From: Mesorhizobium sp. B2-8-5
GTDB taxonomy: Bacteria; Pseudomonadota; Alphaproteobacteria; Rhizobiales; Rhizobiaceae
DNA: 64,000 bases
Assembly (NCBI RefSeq): GCF_006440675.2
Contig: NZ_CP083951.1
Span: 1,955,501 to 2,019,500 of the forward strand
Reading direction: 5' to 3'
The position numbers were made by a program, and so were the translations under genes. The notes under the pieces were generated by a model. The model saw only the letters and a list, made by a program, of their open reading frames with translations, did not search any database and was not told where the DNA came from. The number at the start of each line of letters is the position of its first letter. The stretch's first letter is position 1. Of the stretch, positions 44,161 to 53,704 are shown one piece after another.

Positions 44161-47100
44161 CTACTCGGCCGGCTCCGCGTCGACATACACGGCTTCCTCG
44201 AGCTCGCGCTTCAGCCTCGCTTCCTCATGCGCCTTGGGTGTGACGAAGCGGCCAAGCAGCAGGTAGGCGACAGGGGTGAGGAACAGGGTCGAGACAGTGG
44301 CGAGCCCAAGGCCGCCGACGATGACCCAGCCCAGCGCCACGCGCGCCTCGGCGCCGGCGCCAGCGGCGAGCACCAGCGGCACGCCGCCGAGCACGGTGCA
44401 GATCATTGTCATCATCACCGGGCGCAGCCGGATGGTCGAAGCCTGTTCGATCGCCTCGCGCACGCCGAGCCCGCGGTCGCGCAGCTGATTGGCGAACTCG
44501 ACGATCAGGATGCCGTTCTTGGCCATGACGCCGACCAGAAGCACCAGTCCGATCTGGCTGTAGGCGTTGAGGCTGGTGCCCGACAGGAGCAGCGCGAAAA
44601 TGGCGCAAGCGAGTCCCAGCGGCACCGTCGCCATGATGATGACGGCGCTGACGAAGCTTTCGAACTGCGCGGCCAGCACCAGCAGGATGATGACCAGGGC
44701 GAAGCTGAAGACGGCAATCATGGCGTTGTTGCTCTCGCCGAGCGTCGCGGCTTCGGCGAGCGGCAGGATGCGCGCGCCGGGTGGCAGCAGCGGCGCCGCG
44801 ATCTGATCGGCGCGGGTCAGCGCCTCGCCGAGCGCGAAGCCGCTGCCGAGATTGGCGGTGATCGCGACCGAGGGCTGCTGCTGCTCGCGCGTCAGCGACG
44901 GCGGCACGGCGCGCTCGGTCAGCGTGGCGATGGTCGACATCGGCACGAAACGGCCATCGGACGTCTTCAGGAAGATGTTTTCCAGGTCGGTCGGGTCGTT
45001 GATCGGGTTGGTGGTCGAGACCAGCTTCACGCCATAGCTGCGGTCGGCGATGTAGACGTCGACGACATCATTGCCGTCGAGCATGGCCTGCAGCGTGTCG
45101 GCCAGCCCGGTGATGTCGATGCCGAGATCGGAGGCGCGTTCGCGATCGATGGCCACGGCAAGCTGCGGCTGCGTCGGGTCGACGGAGAGGCGCGGCGTCT
45201 GGAAGCGCGGGTCCTGACGCATCTCGTCGACGATCTTCACCGCCGCCTCGCTCAGCGCCTTGCGGTCGTTGCCGACCAGCGCGAATTGCAGGCCGTTGCC
45301 GGCGCCGCGAATGCCGAGGCTGTTCGGCTGCACCGGAAAGACGCGCACGCTCGGCACCTGCCTGGTCAGGCGGCTGATGTCGGCCATGATCTCCTGCTGG
45401 CTGCGGCTGCGCTCGTCCCAGGGCGCCAGCGTCATCACCATGAAGCCCGAATTGTAGGAGCCGTTGTTGCCGGCGTTTTCGAAGGTTGAGCGGATCTCGC
45501 CGGAATCGCGCAGCGGCTGGATCAGCCGCTCGATCTTGCGCATCTGCTCGGTCGTGTAGTCGAGGCTGACGCCCTGCGGCGCGCTGATGCGCAACAGCAC
45601 CACGGCACGGTCTTCCGTCGGCGTCAGTTCCTGGCGGATGGTGCCGAACAGCGTGAAGGCGGTGCCGGCGAAAATGAGCGTGACCAGGACAACGATCCAG
45701 GGTGCGTCGAGGCAAAGACGCAGGCAATGCTTGTAGAGCCCGTGCAAGGCGCCGCCGATGCGCGCGCCGATGCCGGTACCGCCTTCATGGTGAAGCGATG
45801 CGCTGGTCAGCATGCGCGAGGCAAGCATGGGGCAGAGCGTCAGCGCGACCACGCAGGAGAGCAGCACCGACATCGCCAGCACGAAACCGAATTCGCGGAA
45901 CAGGCCGCCTGTCTGTCCCGGCAGGAAGGAGATCGGCACGAAGACGGCGACCAGCGTCAGCGTGGTGGCGACGACGGCGAAGAACACTTCCTGCGTGCCA
46001 AGCACCGCCGCCGCGCGGGGACCCATGCCTTCGTTGCGGCGGCGCACGATGTTTTCGAGCACGACGATGGCGTCGTCGACGACAAGGCCGGTCGCCAGCA
46101 CCAGCGCCAGCAGCGTCAGGATGTTGACGGAGAAGCCGGCGAGATAGATCGCGGCGATGGTGCCGATCATGGCGACCGGCATCGCCAGGCCGGGGATCAG
46201 CGTGGCGCGCCAGTCGAGCAGGAAAGCGTAGATGACGACGAGCACGATCGAGACCGACAGCGCCAGCGCGATCTCGACTTCGTGCACGGCGCCATTGACG
46301 AAGACGGCGTCGTCGCTGGTCACCTTGATGGACATGCCGGCGGGCAACGTCTCTTGCAGCTTGGCGACGGCGGCCCTCACGCCGGTCGAGATGTCGAGCG
46401 TGTTCGATTCCGCCTGGCGTATGATGCCGAGGCCGATACCGGTCTTGCCGTCGGAGCGCAGGGAGGTCTGGCCGATATCGGGCCCGAGCGTCACGGTGGC
46501 GACGTCGCGGATACGGGTCGCGCCGCCGATGACGATGTTCTCGAACTCCTCCGGCGTGGTCACGTCGGCGGTCGTGCGAACGATGAGGTCCTGATTGGTC
46601 GTGGTGATCGAGCCGGCCGGGGAATCGAAGGCGACAGAGGCCAGCGCCTTTCGAAGGTCGGCGACGGTGAAGCCCAGGCTCGCCAGCTTGTTCTGGTCGA
46701 CGTCGATGCGGAAGATCTTGTCGCGGTCGCCGGAGACCTGGACGTCGGCGACACCCGGCACCGCGGCGAGCTCGTCCTCGATGCGGTCCTGCACGAACAC
46801 CGTCATGTCCTGCACCGACATGGTGTCGGAGGTGACGGCCAGCCGCATCACCGGGTCCGAATTCGCGTCGGCCTTGACGATGCGCGGCGCGTCGGCAGTC
46901 TCGGGCAACTGATTGGTGATCCGGCTAACGGAATCGCGCACGTCGGAGGCCGCGACGTTGAGGTCGACGCCGTCGTTGAATTCGATGGTGACGCGGCTTT
47001 GGCCGAAGGAGGAGGTGGACGAGATCGACTTGACGCCGGAAACGCGCGCGACGGCGCCTTCGATCGCGTCGGTCAGCTCACGGTCGACCGTTTCGGCGGC

Positions 47101-47292
47101 CGCGCCCTCGAAGGTGGTGTTGACGGTGATGACGGGGCGGTCGACATCCGGCAATTCGCGGATCTCGACGCCCCAGAAGGCGGCAAGCCCGGCAACCGCG
47201 ATCAGCGTGTTGAGCACGAAGGCCATGACCGGCCTGCGGATGAAAAGCGCCGTCAGGCCAGATCCCGCGGCGGCGTCGCCGGCGCCGCTCAT
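44161..47292 (-). CDS. RND efflux pump permease
   Basis: Complete RND permease of 1043 residues. Start ALFIRRPVMAFVLNTLIAVA, then ELPDVDRPVITVNTTFEGAA, a hallmark of the AcrB/MdtBC group. TM4 holds ATGLVVDDAIVVLENIVRR with the paired Asp. The second half holds RPVMMTMICTVLGGVPLVLA. The ATG overlaps the stop of the adaptor gene (ATGA), fixing the start; the upstream reading from 47505 lies inside the adaptor gene in another frame. A single permease with one adaptor; no outer-membrane factor adjoins. Substrate unknown. Confidence 0.95.
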   Translation of the reverse strand: MSGAGDAAAGSGLTALFIRRPVMAFVLNTLIAVAGLAAFWGVEIRELPDVDRPVITVNTTFEGAAAETVDRELTDAIEGAVARVSGVKSISSTSSFGQSRVTIEFNDGVDLNVAASDVRDSVSRITNQLPETADAPRIVKADANSDPVMRLAVTSDTMSVQDMTVFVQDRIEDELAAVPGVADVQVSGDRDKIFRIDVDQNKLASLGFTVADLRKALASVAFDSPAGSITTTNQDLIVRTTADVTTPEEFENIVIGGATRIRDVATVTLGPDIGQTSLRSDGKTGIGLGIIRQAESNTLDISTGVRAAVAKLQETLPAGMSIKVTSDDAVFVNGAVHEVEIALALSVSIVLVVIYAFLLDWRATLIPGLAMPVAMIGTIAAIYLAGFSVNILTLLALVLATGLVVDDAIVVLENIVRRRNEGMGPRAAAVLGTQEVFFAVVATTLTLVAVFVPISFLPGQTGGLFREFGFVLAMSVLLSCVVALTLCPMLASRMLTSASLHHEGGTGIGARIGGALHGLYKHCLRLCLDAPWIVVLVTLIFAGTAFTLFGTIRQELTPTEDRAVVLLRISAPQGVSLDYTTEQMRKIERLIQPLRDSGEIRSTFENAGNNGSYNSGFMVMTLAPWDERSRSQQEIMADISRLTRQVPSVRVFPVQPNSLGIRGAGNGLQFALVGNDRKALSEAAVKIVDEMRQDPRFQTPRLSVDPTQPQLAVAIDRERASDLGIDITGLADTLQAMLDGNDVVDVYIADRSYGVKLVSTTNPINDPTDLENIFLKTSDGRFVPMSTIATLTERAVPPSLTREQQQPSVAITANLGSGFALGEALTRADQIAAPLLPPGARILPLAEAATLGESNNAMIAVFSFALVIILLVLAAQFESFVSAVIIMATVPLGLACAIFALLLSGTSLNAYSQIGLVLLVGVMAKNGILIVEFANQLRDRGLGVREAIEQASTIRLRPVMMTMICTVLGGVPLVLAAGAGAEARVALGWVIVGGLGLATVSTLFLTPVAYLLLGRFVTPKAHEEARLKRELEEAVYVDAEPAE

Positions 47293-48443
47293 GAGCCCTC
47301 GGTCCCGGCGGCGCGATCCTCGCCGGCGATGCGGACATCGCCGCCTTCGCTGACGCTCTGCGTGCCTTCGGTCACCACCATGTCGCCGCTCACGACCGAA
47401 GCATCGATCAGCACGGTCTCGGTGTTGCGCTGGATGATGCGTACCGGAACGCGCTTGGCCTTGCCGTTGTCGACGGCCCAGATATAGGCGCCGTCGGTCC
47501 CCCACTGGATGGCGAGCGGACTGACTGCCGGATAGGTATCGCCGGGGAACCGCATGCCGATCTGGAAGGACATGCCGGCGCGCAGCGAATCGGCTGGGTT
47601 GGCGATCGTCGCTTTCACGAGCAATGTGCGGCTGTTCTCGTCGATATGGTTGTCGATGGCCGAGACGGTGCCGGTATAGACCTGGTTGGGGTTGGCCAGA
47701 GGCGTGGCCGACAGCTGAGCGCCAACCTTGACCGCGGCGGCGAAGCGTTCCGGTACCCAGAAATCGACCAGGATGCTGGAGCGGTCATCCAGCGTGGCGA
47801 TCGCCGATTGATTGGTGACATAGTTGCCGGCGGCGATCGGCAGGATGCCGACGGTGCCTTCGATCGGCGCCACGATCGAGCGGCGCTCGAGCGCGAGCTC
47901 GGCATCGCGCAGCGCCAGCCTGGCGTTGGCGAGCGTCACCTGGGCGTCGGCGACGGCAACAGGCGTGGCCGCATTGGACGCCCTGAGTGATTTTACCCGG
48001 TCGAGCTTGGACTGGGCATCCTCGATCGCCACCTGGGCGCGGTCGCGCGCGATCACTTCTGTCTCGGAATCGAGCCTGGCGATGACATCGCCCTTTTCGA
48101 CATGCGTGCCGGACTGGACCAGCAGTTCGGTGAGGCGCCCGGACGAGTATGGATTGACGGTGACGGTCGCGTTGGCACGGCCGGTGCCGATCGCCTGCAG
48201 CCTGTCGTTGATGGTGGCTGTGCCGGCGGGCGAAGCGACGATGGTGACGATCTGACCGGCGCGGTTGCGTCCGGACTGGCCGGTGCCGGCGGCGCTTTCC
48301 GTCGCGGGAGGTGTCGCGGCGATGGCCCAATCCATTCCCCAACGCGCCAGTATCTGAGGCGCGCCGGGATAAAAGCGAGCCCAGGCGGCCACGGCGGCGA
48401 CCAGAATCACAAATGCTGCAACAATCTGTTTCCAGCTCGACAT
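47289..48443 (-). CDS. RND efflux periplasmic adaptor
   Basis: Membrane fusion protein of 384 residues. One N-terminal membrane helix (WKQIVAAFVILVAAVAAWAR) replaces a lipoprotein signal. The lipoyl halves are VNPYSSGRLTELLVQSGTHV then EKGDVIARLDSE, and RRSIVAPIEGTVGILPIAAG; a coiled hairpin of about 60 residues lies between them. The beta-barrel domain includes SRTLLVKATI and LRAGMSFQIGMRFPGD. Start 48443 is taken; an earlier ATG at 48536 would put 31 unconserved residues before the helix. It is the first gene of a two-gene operon. No regulator gene adjoins it, unlike the pump at the left edge. Confidence 0.92.
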   Translation of the reverse strand: MSSWKQIVAAFVILVAAVAAWARFYPGAPQILARWGMDWAIAATPPATESAAGTGQSGRNRAGQIVTIVASPAGTATINDRLQAIGTGRANATVTVNPYSSGRLTELLVQSGTHVEKGDVIARLDSETEVIARDRAQVAIEDAQSKLDRVKSLRASNAATPVAVADAQVTLANARLALRDAELALERRSIVAPIEGTVGILPIAAGNYVTNQSAIATLDDRSSILVDFWVPERFAAAVKVGAQLSATPLANPNQVYTGTVSAIDNHIDENSRTLLVKATIANPADSLRAGMSFQIGMRFPGDTYPAVSPLAIQWGTDGAYIWAVDNGKAKRVPVRIIQRNTETVLIDASVVSGDMVVTEGTQSVSEGGDVRIAGEDRAAGTEGS

Positions 48444-48659
48444 CGACACTCCAGCGGCAGGACTCGTCTGCCGGATTCCAGCGGAAGCAGGCACTTCGAC
48501 GATACGGGCTGGGGGCGAAAACCGGCCACGCCACACCCCAATATCAGCGGTTTATGGCAATTATCACGCAATCGTGCACATTAAATCTCGGTAACGTGAG
48601 GTCCGGACGCCGTTCGGACTCTTGCGTTTTGCCGCATTTCGCCGCCGGCTTTCGCCTCG
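48444..48659. other. Intergenic region upstream of the second RND operon
   Basis: These 216 bases separate the adaptor start from the stop of the RpiR gene on the same strand. A stretch around 48545-48600 (GGTTTATGGCAATTATCACG) is AT-richer and should carry the pump promoter. Nothing else is recognised. Confidence 0.4.
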
Positions 48660-49484
48660 CTAGCGGAGGCTTTCAAGATCGCGGATGCGCTTGGCGCCGG
48701 CCGCTTCCAATTGCCTGGTCACGGCGCCGATAAGGGTTTCGGCGACCACGAACAGGGCGGCGGAGGAATCCCAGGCCGAAGGCACGGCGGTACGCCCGGC
48801 GATCACGTGGCGGGCGAAGCGGGCGATCGGCGAAAGCCACTGGTCGGTGAAGAGAATGATCTGCACGCCGCGGTGATGCGCCTTCTCGGCGAAGCGGACG
48901 AGACTTTCCTGGTAGCGGCGGATGTCGAAGATCACCAGAACGTCGCGCTTGCCCATGTCGATGAGGCGGTCGCGCCAGATGCTCTCCTGGCCGGCGAGGT
49001 GATAGACATCCGGCTGGATGATGGCGAGATGGGCGGCCATGTAGCGGGCCAGCGGATCGGTGAAGCGACCGCCGATAAGGAAGGTCTTGCCGCGCCGCTC
49101 GGCAAGCCGTGCGGCTATGTCGGCAAGCTGTCTGTCGGTGAGGTGCCGGAAGGTCTCACGCATGTTGTCGAGCGTTGCCTCGAGCATCGGCGAGACGGCG
49201 CCGCCGGCCGAGCTTGGATCGAGCGTGCGCGAAGCGGGCGACTGCAATTGCGCCGCCAATTCATCCTGCAGCGCCGACTGGAATTCAGGATAGTTCTGGA
49301 AGCCGAGCCTGGCGACGAAGCGCAAGATCGTCGGCGAGGACACGCCGGCCGCGGCCGAGAATTCGGCGACCGTCTTCAGCCCGGTCAAAGGATAGTTGGC
49401 AATCAGCGTCTGGGCCGCGCGGCGCTCGCCGGCCGGCATCGTCCCGATGCGGTCCGAGATCAGTTCGGCAATGCTGGAAATCAT
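48660..49484 (-). CDS. MurR/RpiR family transcriptional regulator
   Basis: Regulator of 274 residues. The N-terminal HTH_6 domain reads AAQTLIANYPLTGLKTVAEF then SAAAGVSSPTILRFVARLGF, the standard RpiR form. The C-terminal SIS domain, a phosphosugar-binding fold, includes GKTFLIGGRFTDPLARYMAA and VLVIFDIRRYQESLVRFAEK. Start 49484 was chosen; an ATG at 49565 would add 27 residues across the promoter region. It is divergent from the amidohydrolase gene, and a TGAA-TTCA dyad (49557-49568) lies in the gap. It probably controls the amino-alcohol or amine gene block to its right. Confidence 0.9.
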   Translation of the reverse strand: MISSIAELISDRIGTMPAGERRAAQTLIANYPLTGLKTVAEFSAAAGVSSPTILRFVARLGFQNYPEFQSALQDELAAQLQSPASRTLDPSSAGGAVSPMLEATLDNMRETFRHLTDRQLADIAARLAERRGKTFLIGGRFTDPLARYMAAHLAIIQPDVYHLAGQESIWRDRLIDMGKRDVLVIFDIRRYQESLVRFAEKAHHRGVQIILFTDQWLSPIARFARHVIAGRTAVPSAWDSSAALFVVAETLIGAVTRQLEAAGAKRIRDLESLR

Positions 49485-49533
49485 GTTTTCCCCCGCCTGT
49501 TGGCCGCCCGCCGCCGTTTTCCCGAATTCGCGT

Positions 49534-49568
49534 TTGACAAAGCCGGTCAAACTGTATGAAATCATTCA
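49534..49568 (+). promoter_or_regulatory. Promoter and dyad between rpiR and amidohydrolase genes
   Basis: TTGACA (49534-49539) followed by a 17-base spacer and TGAAAT (49557-49562) is a fair sigma70 promoter towards the amidohydrolase gene. TGAA-ATCA-TTCA (49557-49568) overlaps the -10 box and would be a good place for the RpiR protein. The promoter match is moderate. Confidence 0.4.
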
Positions 49569-49630
49569 CAGGGACGCAATGAGACAAAATACGTAACATA
49601 CGATACAGCGCTCCCCCAGGGGACGGCAGC

Positions 49631-50458
49631 ATGGAGAAAGCACGGTCTGTCAGCCTTGCACCGTCTGAAACCGTAAGGGTGACCAACCCTGGCGGCTCAA
49701 GCCCCTTCGTCATCACTTGCGACCACGCTTCCAACGTCCTTCCCGCCGAGTTCGGGACGCTCGGCCTCCCGGCCGCGGACCTTTCGCGCCATATCGCCTG
49801 GGACCCGGGCGCGCTTCCCGTCGCACGCCGCATGGCCGAAGCGCTCGATGCCACTTTGATCGAGACCCGCGTGTCGCGGCTCGTCATCGATTGCAACCGG
49901 CCGCTGGACGCGCCGGACCTCGTTCCGCCGGTCAGCGAGACGACAGCCATTCCCGGCAATTCGGGCCTGTCCGACAAGCAGCGCGCCACGCGGATCGACC
50001 TTGCCTGGCGCCCGTTCCACGACACGATCGCCCGGATCATCGACGAGCGGCTGGCGCGCGGCCAGGAGACGCGGCTGGTGTCGGTGCACTCCTTCACGCC
50101 GATCTACAAGGGCAAGAGCCGGCCATGGCATATCGGCATCATCCATGACGAGGATCGCCGCTTGGCGGCGCCGCTGATATCGGCGCTGCAGCGGCTCTCC
50201 GGCGTCACTGTCGGCGTCAACGAACCCTATTCGCCGGCCGACCGCGTCTATTTCACGCTGGAACGGCACGCGCGTTCGCGCGGCCTCGCCTGCGCGATGA
50301 TCGAAATCCGCAACGACGAAATCGCCGGCGATGCCGGGCAGCGGAAATGGGCGGATCTGCTCACAGGCATATTCTCGAATCTGGAGCCCGACGAGGCCAG
50401 GGGCTCCCGACTGCGCGCAATGGGAAAGTCAGTAGGAACGGCCAGCCAAGAACGATAG
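49631..50458 (+). CDS. N-formylglutamate amidohydrolase family protein
   Basis: Hydrolase of 275 residues of the FGase family (zinc amidohydrolases related to HutG). Family stretches are FVITCDHASNVLPAEFGTLG, HIAWDPGALPVARRMAE, LVIDCNRPLDAPDLVPP, RLVSVHSFTPIYKGKSRPWH then IGIIHDEDRR, and LACAMIEIRNDEI. In this setting it may hydrolyse a gamma-glutamyl amide instead of formylglutamate; no histidine-degradation genes are nearby. It is the first plus-strand gene after the regulator and lies 12 bases before the first permease. Its last codons are repeated before the second permease. Confidence 0.88.
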   Translation: MEKARSVSLAPSETVRVTNPGGSSPFVITCDHASNVLPAEFGTLGLPAADLSRHIAWDPGALPVARRMAEALDATLIETRVSRLVIDCNRPLDAPDLVPPVSETTAIPGNSGLSDKQRATRIDLAWRPFHDTIARIIDERLARGQETRLVSVHSFTPIYKGKSRPWHIGIIHDEDRRLAAPLISALQRLSGVTVGVNEPYSPADRVYFTLERHARSRGLACAMIEIRNDEIAGDAGQRKWADLLTGIFSNLEPDEARGSRLRAMGKSVGTASQER

Positions 50459-50475
50459 GGGAACTCCAACATGAC
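50440..50475 (+). repeat. Leader repeat, first copy (end of amidohydrolase gene)
   Basis: GGCCAGCCAAGAACGATAGG followed by GGAACTCCAACATGAC occurs here and again at 52068-52103 with two changes in 36 bases. The first copy encodes the last residues and stop of the amidohydrolase, plus the ribosome site and ATG of permease 1. Confidence 0.88.
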
Positions 50476-52009
50476 AACAGATCACGCAGAGAAATCGGAG
50501 GACGTAAAAATCCTTCACAGCATGGGCTATGCCCAGGAATTGGCCCGCCGCATGAGCGGCTTCTCCAACTTCGCCATTTCCTTCTCGATCATTTGCATTC
50601 TAGCCGGCGGCATCACGTCGTTCCCGCTGGCGATGGCCACCGGCAGCGGTTTCGAGGCGACCATCGGCTGGGTTATAGGCGGTCTGTTCGCCCTTGTGGT
50701 CGCGGCTTCGCTCGGCCAGATCGGTTCGGCCTATCCTACCGCCGGCGGGCTTTACCATTGGTCGTCGATCTTGGGGGGGCGCGGCTGGGGCTGGGCAACG
50801 GCCTGGATCAACCTGCTCGGCCTGATCTTCGTCGTCGCTTCGGTGAATGTCGGCGTCTACCTGTTGTTTTCCGGGCTCGTCGCGGGACCGATCCTTGGCT
50901 TGGACACATCGACCTGGGGTTTCTGGCAGCAGACGACGGCGGTTGTCATCATCACCGTCACCCAAGGCCTGTTCAACCATCTCGGCATCAAGACGACGAC
51001 GATGTTGACCGACTTTTCAGGATACCTCATCCTCGTTGTCGCGGTCGTGCTGACGCTGACCTTCCTGATCTGGGGCGCGCATGGCTTCGATCTTTCGCGG
51101 TTGACGACTTTCGTCAACACGACCGGCGATGCCGGCGGCGGCTATGTTCCGACGGCCCGCACGGCGCTGGTGGCCTTCCTGATCGGCCTTCTCTACCCAC
51201 TTTATACAATCACCGGCTTTGACGCCTCGGCGCACACCGCCGAGGAGACGCACAATGCTCGCACCGCAGTGCCCAGGGGCATGATCCACGCAGTCCTGTG
51301 GTCTCTCGTCTTCGGCTTCGTCATGGCGGTCTCCTTCGTCCTCGCGAGCCCCGATCTCGTGGCGACCGCAAAGGACGGCGGCAATGCCTGGTTCAACCTC
51401 TTCAACAACCTGCCGGCGCCGACCTGGCTGAAGGATCTGCTCGGCATCTGCATCGTGCTGGCGAATTATCTGTGCGCGCTGGCCGGGCTCACTTCGACCT
51501 CGCGTATGATCTTCGCCTTCTCGCGTGACGGAGGCCTGCCGGGGTCGTCTTTGTGGAAGCAGGTTTCGCCGACCTGGCGCACGCCCGTCCCGGCCATCTG
51601 GCTTGGCGTCGTGCTGTCGATCGCGGCCACGCTCTATTCGCCGGCCTTCGCGGCGTTGGCAGCAGGCTGCGCTCTCTTCCTTTACGTGTCCTATGCCATG
51701 CCGGTGGCGGCAGGCCTGTTTGCGGAAGGCAAGACTTGGACGGAGTTCGGCCCGTTCCGTCTCGGCGTCTGGTCAAAGCCTTTCGCCATCGTCACCGTGC
51801 TCGGGGTCCTGGTGCTGATGTATGCCGGCATCCAGCCGCCCTTCGACATCCTGATCAACTACGCCATCGGATTGATCATTCTGCTGGCCGTTCTGTGGTT
51901 CGGTATCGAATCGCGGCGCTTCAAGGGGCCACCGATCGGTGCCGACATTGCTCGTCGCGCGGCGGAGATCGCGGCCGCGGAAAAAGCAGTCGGCCAGACA
52001 GCGGGCTAA
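50471..52009 (+). CDS. APC-superfamily amino acid/amine permease, copy 1
   Basis: Membrane transporter of 512 residues with about 12 helices, of the APC amino acid/polyamine group. Typical parts are LHSMGYAQELARRMSGFSNF, AISFSIICILAGGITSFPLA, GSAYPTAGGLYHWSSILG, YTITGFDASAHTAEET and TSTSRMIFAFSRDGGLPGSS. The close paralogue follows directly, and both have the same leader sequence. Next to the glutamine synthetase-like and dehydrogenase genes, the probable cargo is the amine or amino alcohol that feeds that pathway. Confidence 0.9.
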   Translation: MTTDHAEKSEDVKILHSMGYAQELARRMSGFSNFAISFSIICILAGGITSFPLAMATGSGFEATIGWVIGGLFALVVAASLGQIGSAYPTAGGLYHWSSILGGRGWGWATAWINLLGLIFVVASVNVGVYLLFSGLVAGPILGLDTSTWGFWQQTTAVVIITVTQGLFNHLGIKTTTMLTDFSGYLILVVAVVLTLTFLIWGAHGFDLSRLTTFVNTTGDAGGGYVPTARTALVAFLIGLLYPLYTITGFDASAHTAEETHNARTAVPRGMIHAVLWSLVFGFVMAVSFVLASPDLVATAKDGGNAWFNLFNNLPAPTWLKDLLGICIVLANYLCALAGLTSTSRMIFAFSRDGGLPGSSLWKQVSPTWRTPVPAIWLGVVLSIAATLYSPAFAALAAGCALFLYVSYAMPVAAGLFAEGKTWTEFGPFRLGVWSKPFAIVTVLGVLVLMYAGIQPPFDILINYAIGLIILLAVLWFGIESRRFKGPPIGADIARRAAEIAAAEKAVGQTAG

Positions 52010-52067
52010 CGGCAAACGCAATATCGCCCGGTCGGCTCAGGTCGATCGGGCATCAAGGTGCAGGACC

Positions 52068-52103
52068 GGCCAGCCAAGAACCATAGGGGAATTCCAACAT
52101 GAC
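52068..52103 (+). repeat. Leader repeat, second copy (vestige before permease 2)
   Basis: The same 36 bases as at 50440-50475 with two changes (GAACCATAG for GAACGATAG, GAATTCC for GAACTCC). Here the part that codes the amidohydrolase C-terminus in copy 1 is non-coding, so it is a leftover of the duplication event. Confidence 0.85.
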
Positions 52104-53655
52104 GACACCGGGTTATACAGACGTCGACAAGGCGGAGGACGTGAAAGCCCTCCACAGCATGGGCTATGCCCAGGAACTGGAGCGGCGGCTCAGCCGCTTC
52201 TCGAATTTCGCGGTTTCGTTCTCGATCATCTGCATCCTGTCGGGCGGCATCAATTCGCTGGCTCAGGCCACGTCGGGCGCCGGCGGCATCGGCATCGGCA
52301 TCGGCTGGCTGGTCGGCTGCTTCGTGTCGCTCACCTTCGCGGTAGCCATGTCGCAGATCAGCTCGGCCTATCCGACGGCCGGCGGCCTCTATCACTGGGG
52401 CTCGATCCTCGGCAATCGCGGCACCGGCTGGGTGACGGCCTGGCTCAACCTGCTCGGCCTGATCACCGTGCTGGGCGCCATCAATGTCGGCACCTGGACC
52501 TTCTTCATCGGCGCCTTCGGACCGGCGCTCGGCATCGAGGGCACGCTGACCAACCAGATGATCTTCCTGGTCGTCATCACCGGTGCCCAGGCGCTGATCA
52601 ACCATCTCGGCATCAAGCTGACAGCGAAACTGACCGATTTCTCGGGCTATCTCATCTTCTTCGGCTCGATCCTGATCGCAGTGGTCTGCCTGCTTTCGGC
52701 CGAGACCTGGGACTTCAGCCGCCTCTTCACCTTCCATAACTACTCCGGCGACGCCGGCGGCGGTGTGTGGCCATCGGTTTCGAACGCCTGGGTGTTCGCG
52801 CTCGGCCTCCTGCTGCCGATCTACACGATCACCGGCTACGACGCCTCGGCGCATACGTCGGAAGAGACCATCAAGGCAGCCTCTTCGGTGCCGCGCGCGA
52901 TGGTGATGTCGGTCGTCTGGTCGGCGCTGTTCGGCTACCTGTTCCTGGCCGCCTTCGTGCTGATGATCCCGAACATGGACGACGCCGCCAAGCAGGGCTG
53001 GAACGTGTTCTTCTGGGCTTTCGACCAGCGCGTCAGCCCCGGCCTCAAGGAGTTCGTCTACCTCGTCGTGTTCATCGCGCAGCTGCTGTGCGGTCTTGCC
53101 ACCGTCACCTCGGCCTCGCGCATGATCTTCGCCTTCTCGCGTGACGGCGGCCTGCCGGGCTCGGCAGCGCTTGCCAAGGTCAGCCCCACCTATCGCACGC
53201 CGGTGGCGGCGATCTGGACGGCCTCGATCCTGTCGGTGCTGTTCGTGTGGGGTTCGACCCTGGTTTCGGTCGCCGGCACCTCGGCCTATACGATCGTTGT
53301 ATCCTGCACGGTCATCTTCCTGTTTTTGTCCTTCATTGTGCCTATCGTGCTCGGCATGATGGCCTGGGGAACGCCGAAGTGGGACAAGATGGGCCCGTGG
53401 AACATGGGGCGCGCCGTCTTCATGCTGTTCGGCGTTCTCTCGATCCTGTCGATGATCCTGATCTTCGTCATTGGCATCCAGCCGCCGAACGACTGGGCGC
53501 TCTATATCACCGTCGGTTTCTTCATCCTGACGGCGATCGTCTGGTTCGCCTTCGAGCGCAACCGCTTCCAAGGTCCGCCGCTTGGCGACATAATCGCGGC
53601 GCGCCAGGCAGCGATCAAGGCGGCCGAACAGGCGGTCGGCGAGACCGGCCACTGA
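52099..53655 (+). CDS. APC-superfamily amino acid/amine permease, copy 2
   Basis: Permease of 518 residues, paralogue of the gene at 50471-52009. Shared landmarks are VKALHSMGYAQELERRLSRF, AVSFSIICILSGGINSLAQA, SSAYPTAGGLYHWGSILGNR, YTITGYDASAHTSEETIKAA and TSASRMIFAFSRDGGLPGSA. The two proteins are clearly different, roughly half identical by eye, so the duplication is old and both copies look intact. A classical terminator follows at 53671, suggesting part of the transcript ends here. Confidence 0.92.
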   Translation: MTTPGYTDVDKAEDVKALHSMGYAQELERRLSRFSNFAVSFSIICILSGGINSLAQATSGAGGIGIGIGWLVGCFVSLTFAVAMSQISSAYPTAGGLYHWGSILGNRGTGWVTAWLNLLGLITVLGAINVGTWTFFIGAFGPALGIEGTLTNQMIFLVVITGAQALINHLGIKLTAKLTDFSGYLIFFGSILIAVVCLLSAETWDFSRLFTFHNYSGDAGGGVWPSVSNAWVFALGLLLPIYTITGYDASAHTSEETIKAASSVPRAMVMSVVWSALFGYLFLAAFVLMIPNMDDAAKQGWNVFFWAFDQRVSPGLKEFVYLVVFIAQLLCGLATVTSASRMIFAFSRDGGLPGSAALAKVSPTYRTPVAAIWTASILSVLFVWGSTLVSVAGTSAYTIVVSCTVIFLFLSFIVPIVLGMMAWGTPKWDKMGPWNMGRAVFMLFGVLSILSMILIFVIGIQPPNDWALYITVGFFILTAIVWFAFERNRFQGPPLGDIIAARQAAIKAAEQAVGETGH

Positions 53656-53670
53656 TACTTCGCCTCATGG

Positions 53671-53704
53671 CCATGGCCGGCGCAACGCCGGCCATGGTTT
53701 TGTT
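53671..53704 (+). terminator. Rho-independent terminator after permease 2
   Basis: CCATGGCCGGCG (53671-53682) and its exact complement (53686-53697) with loop CAA, followed by TTTTGTTT. It splits the block into a transport part and the enzyme genes, unless readthrough occurs. Confidence 0.85.

Noticed and set aside
45727..47487. A 586-codon plus-strand open frame
   Set aside because: It is antisense to the second RND permease and adaptor; His/Asp/Arg-rich text without motifs.
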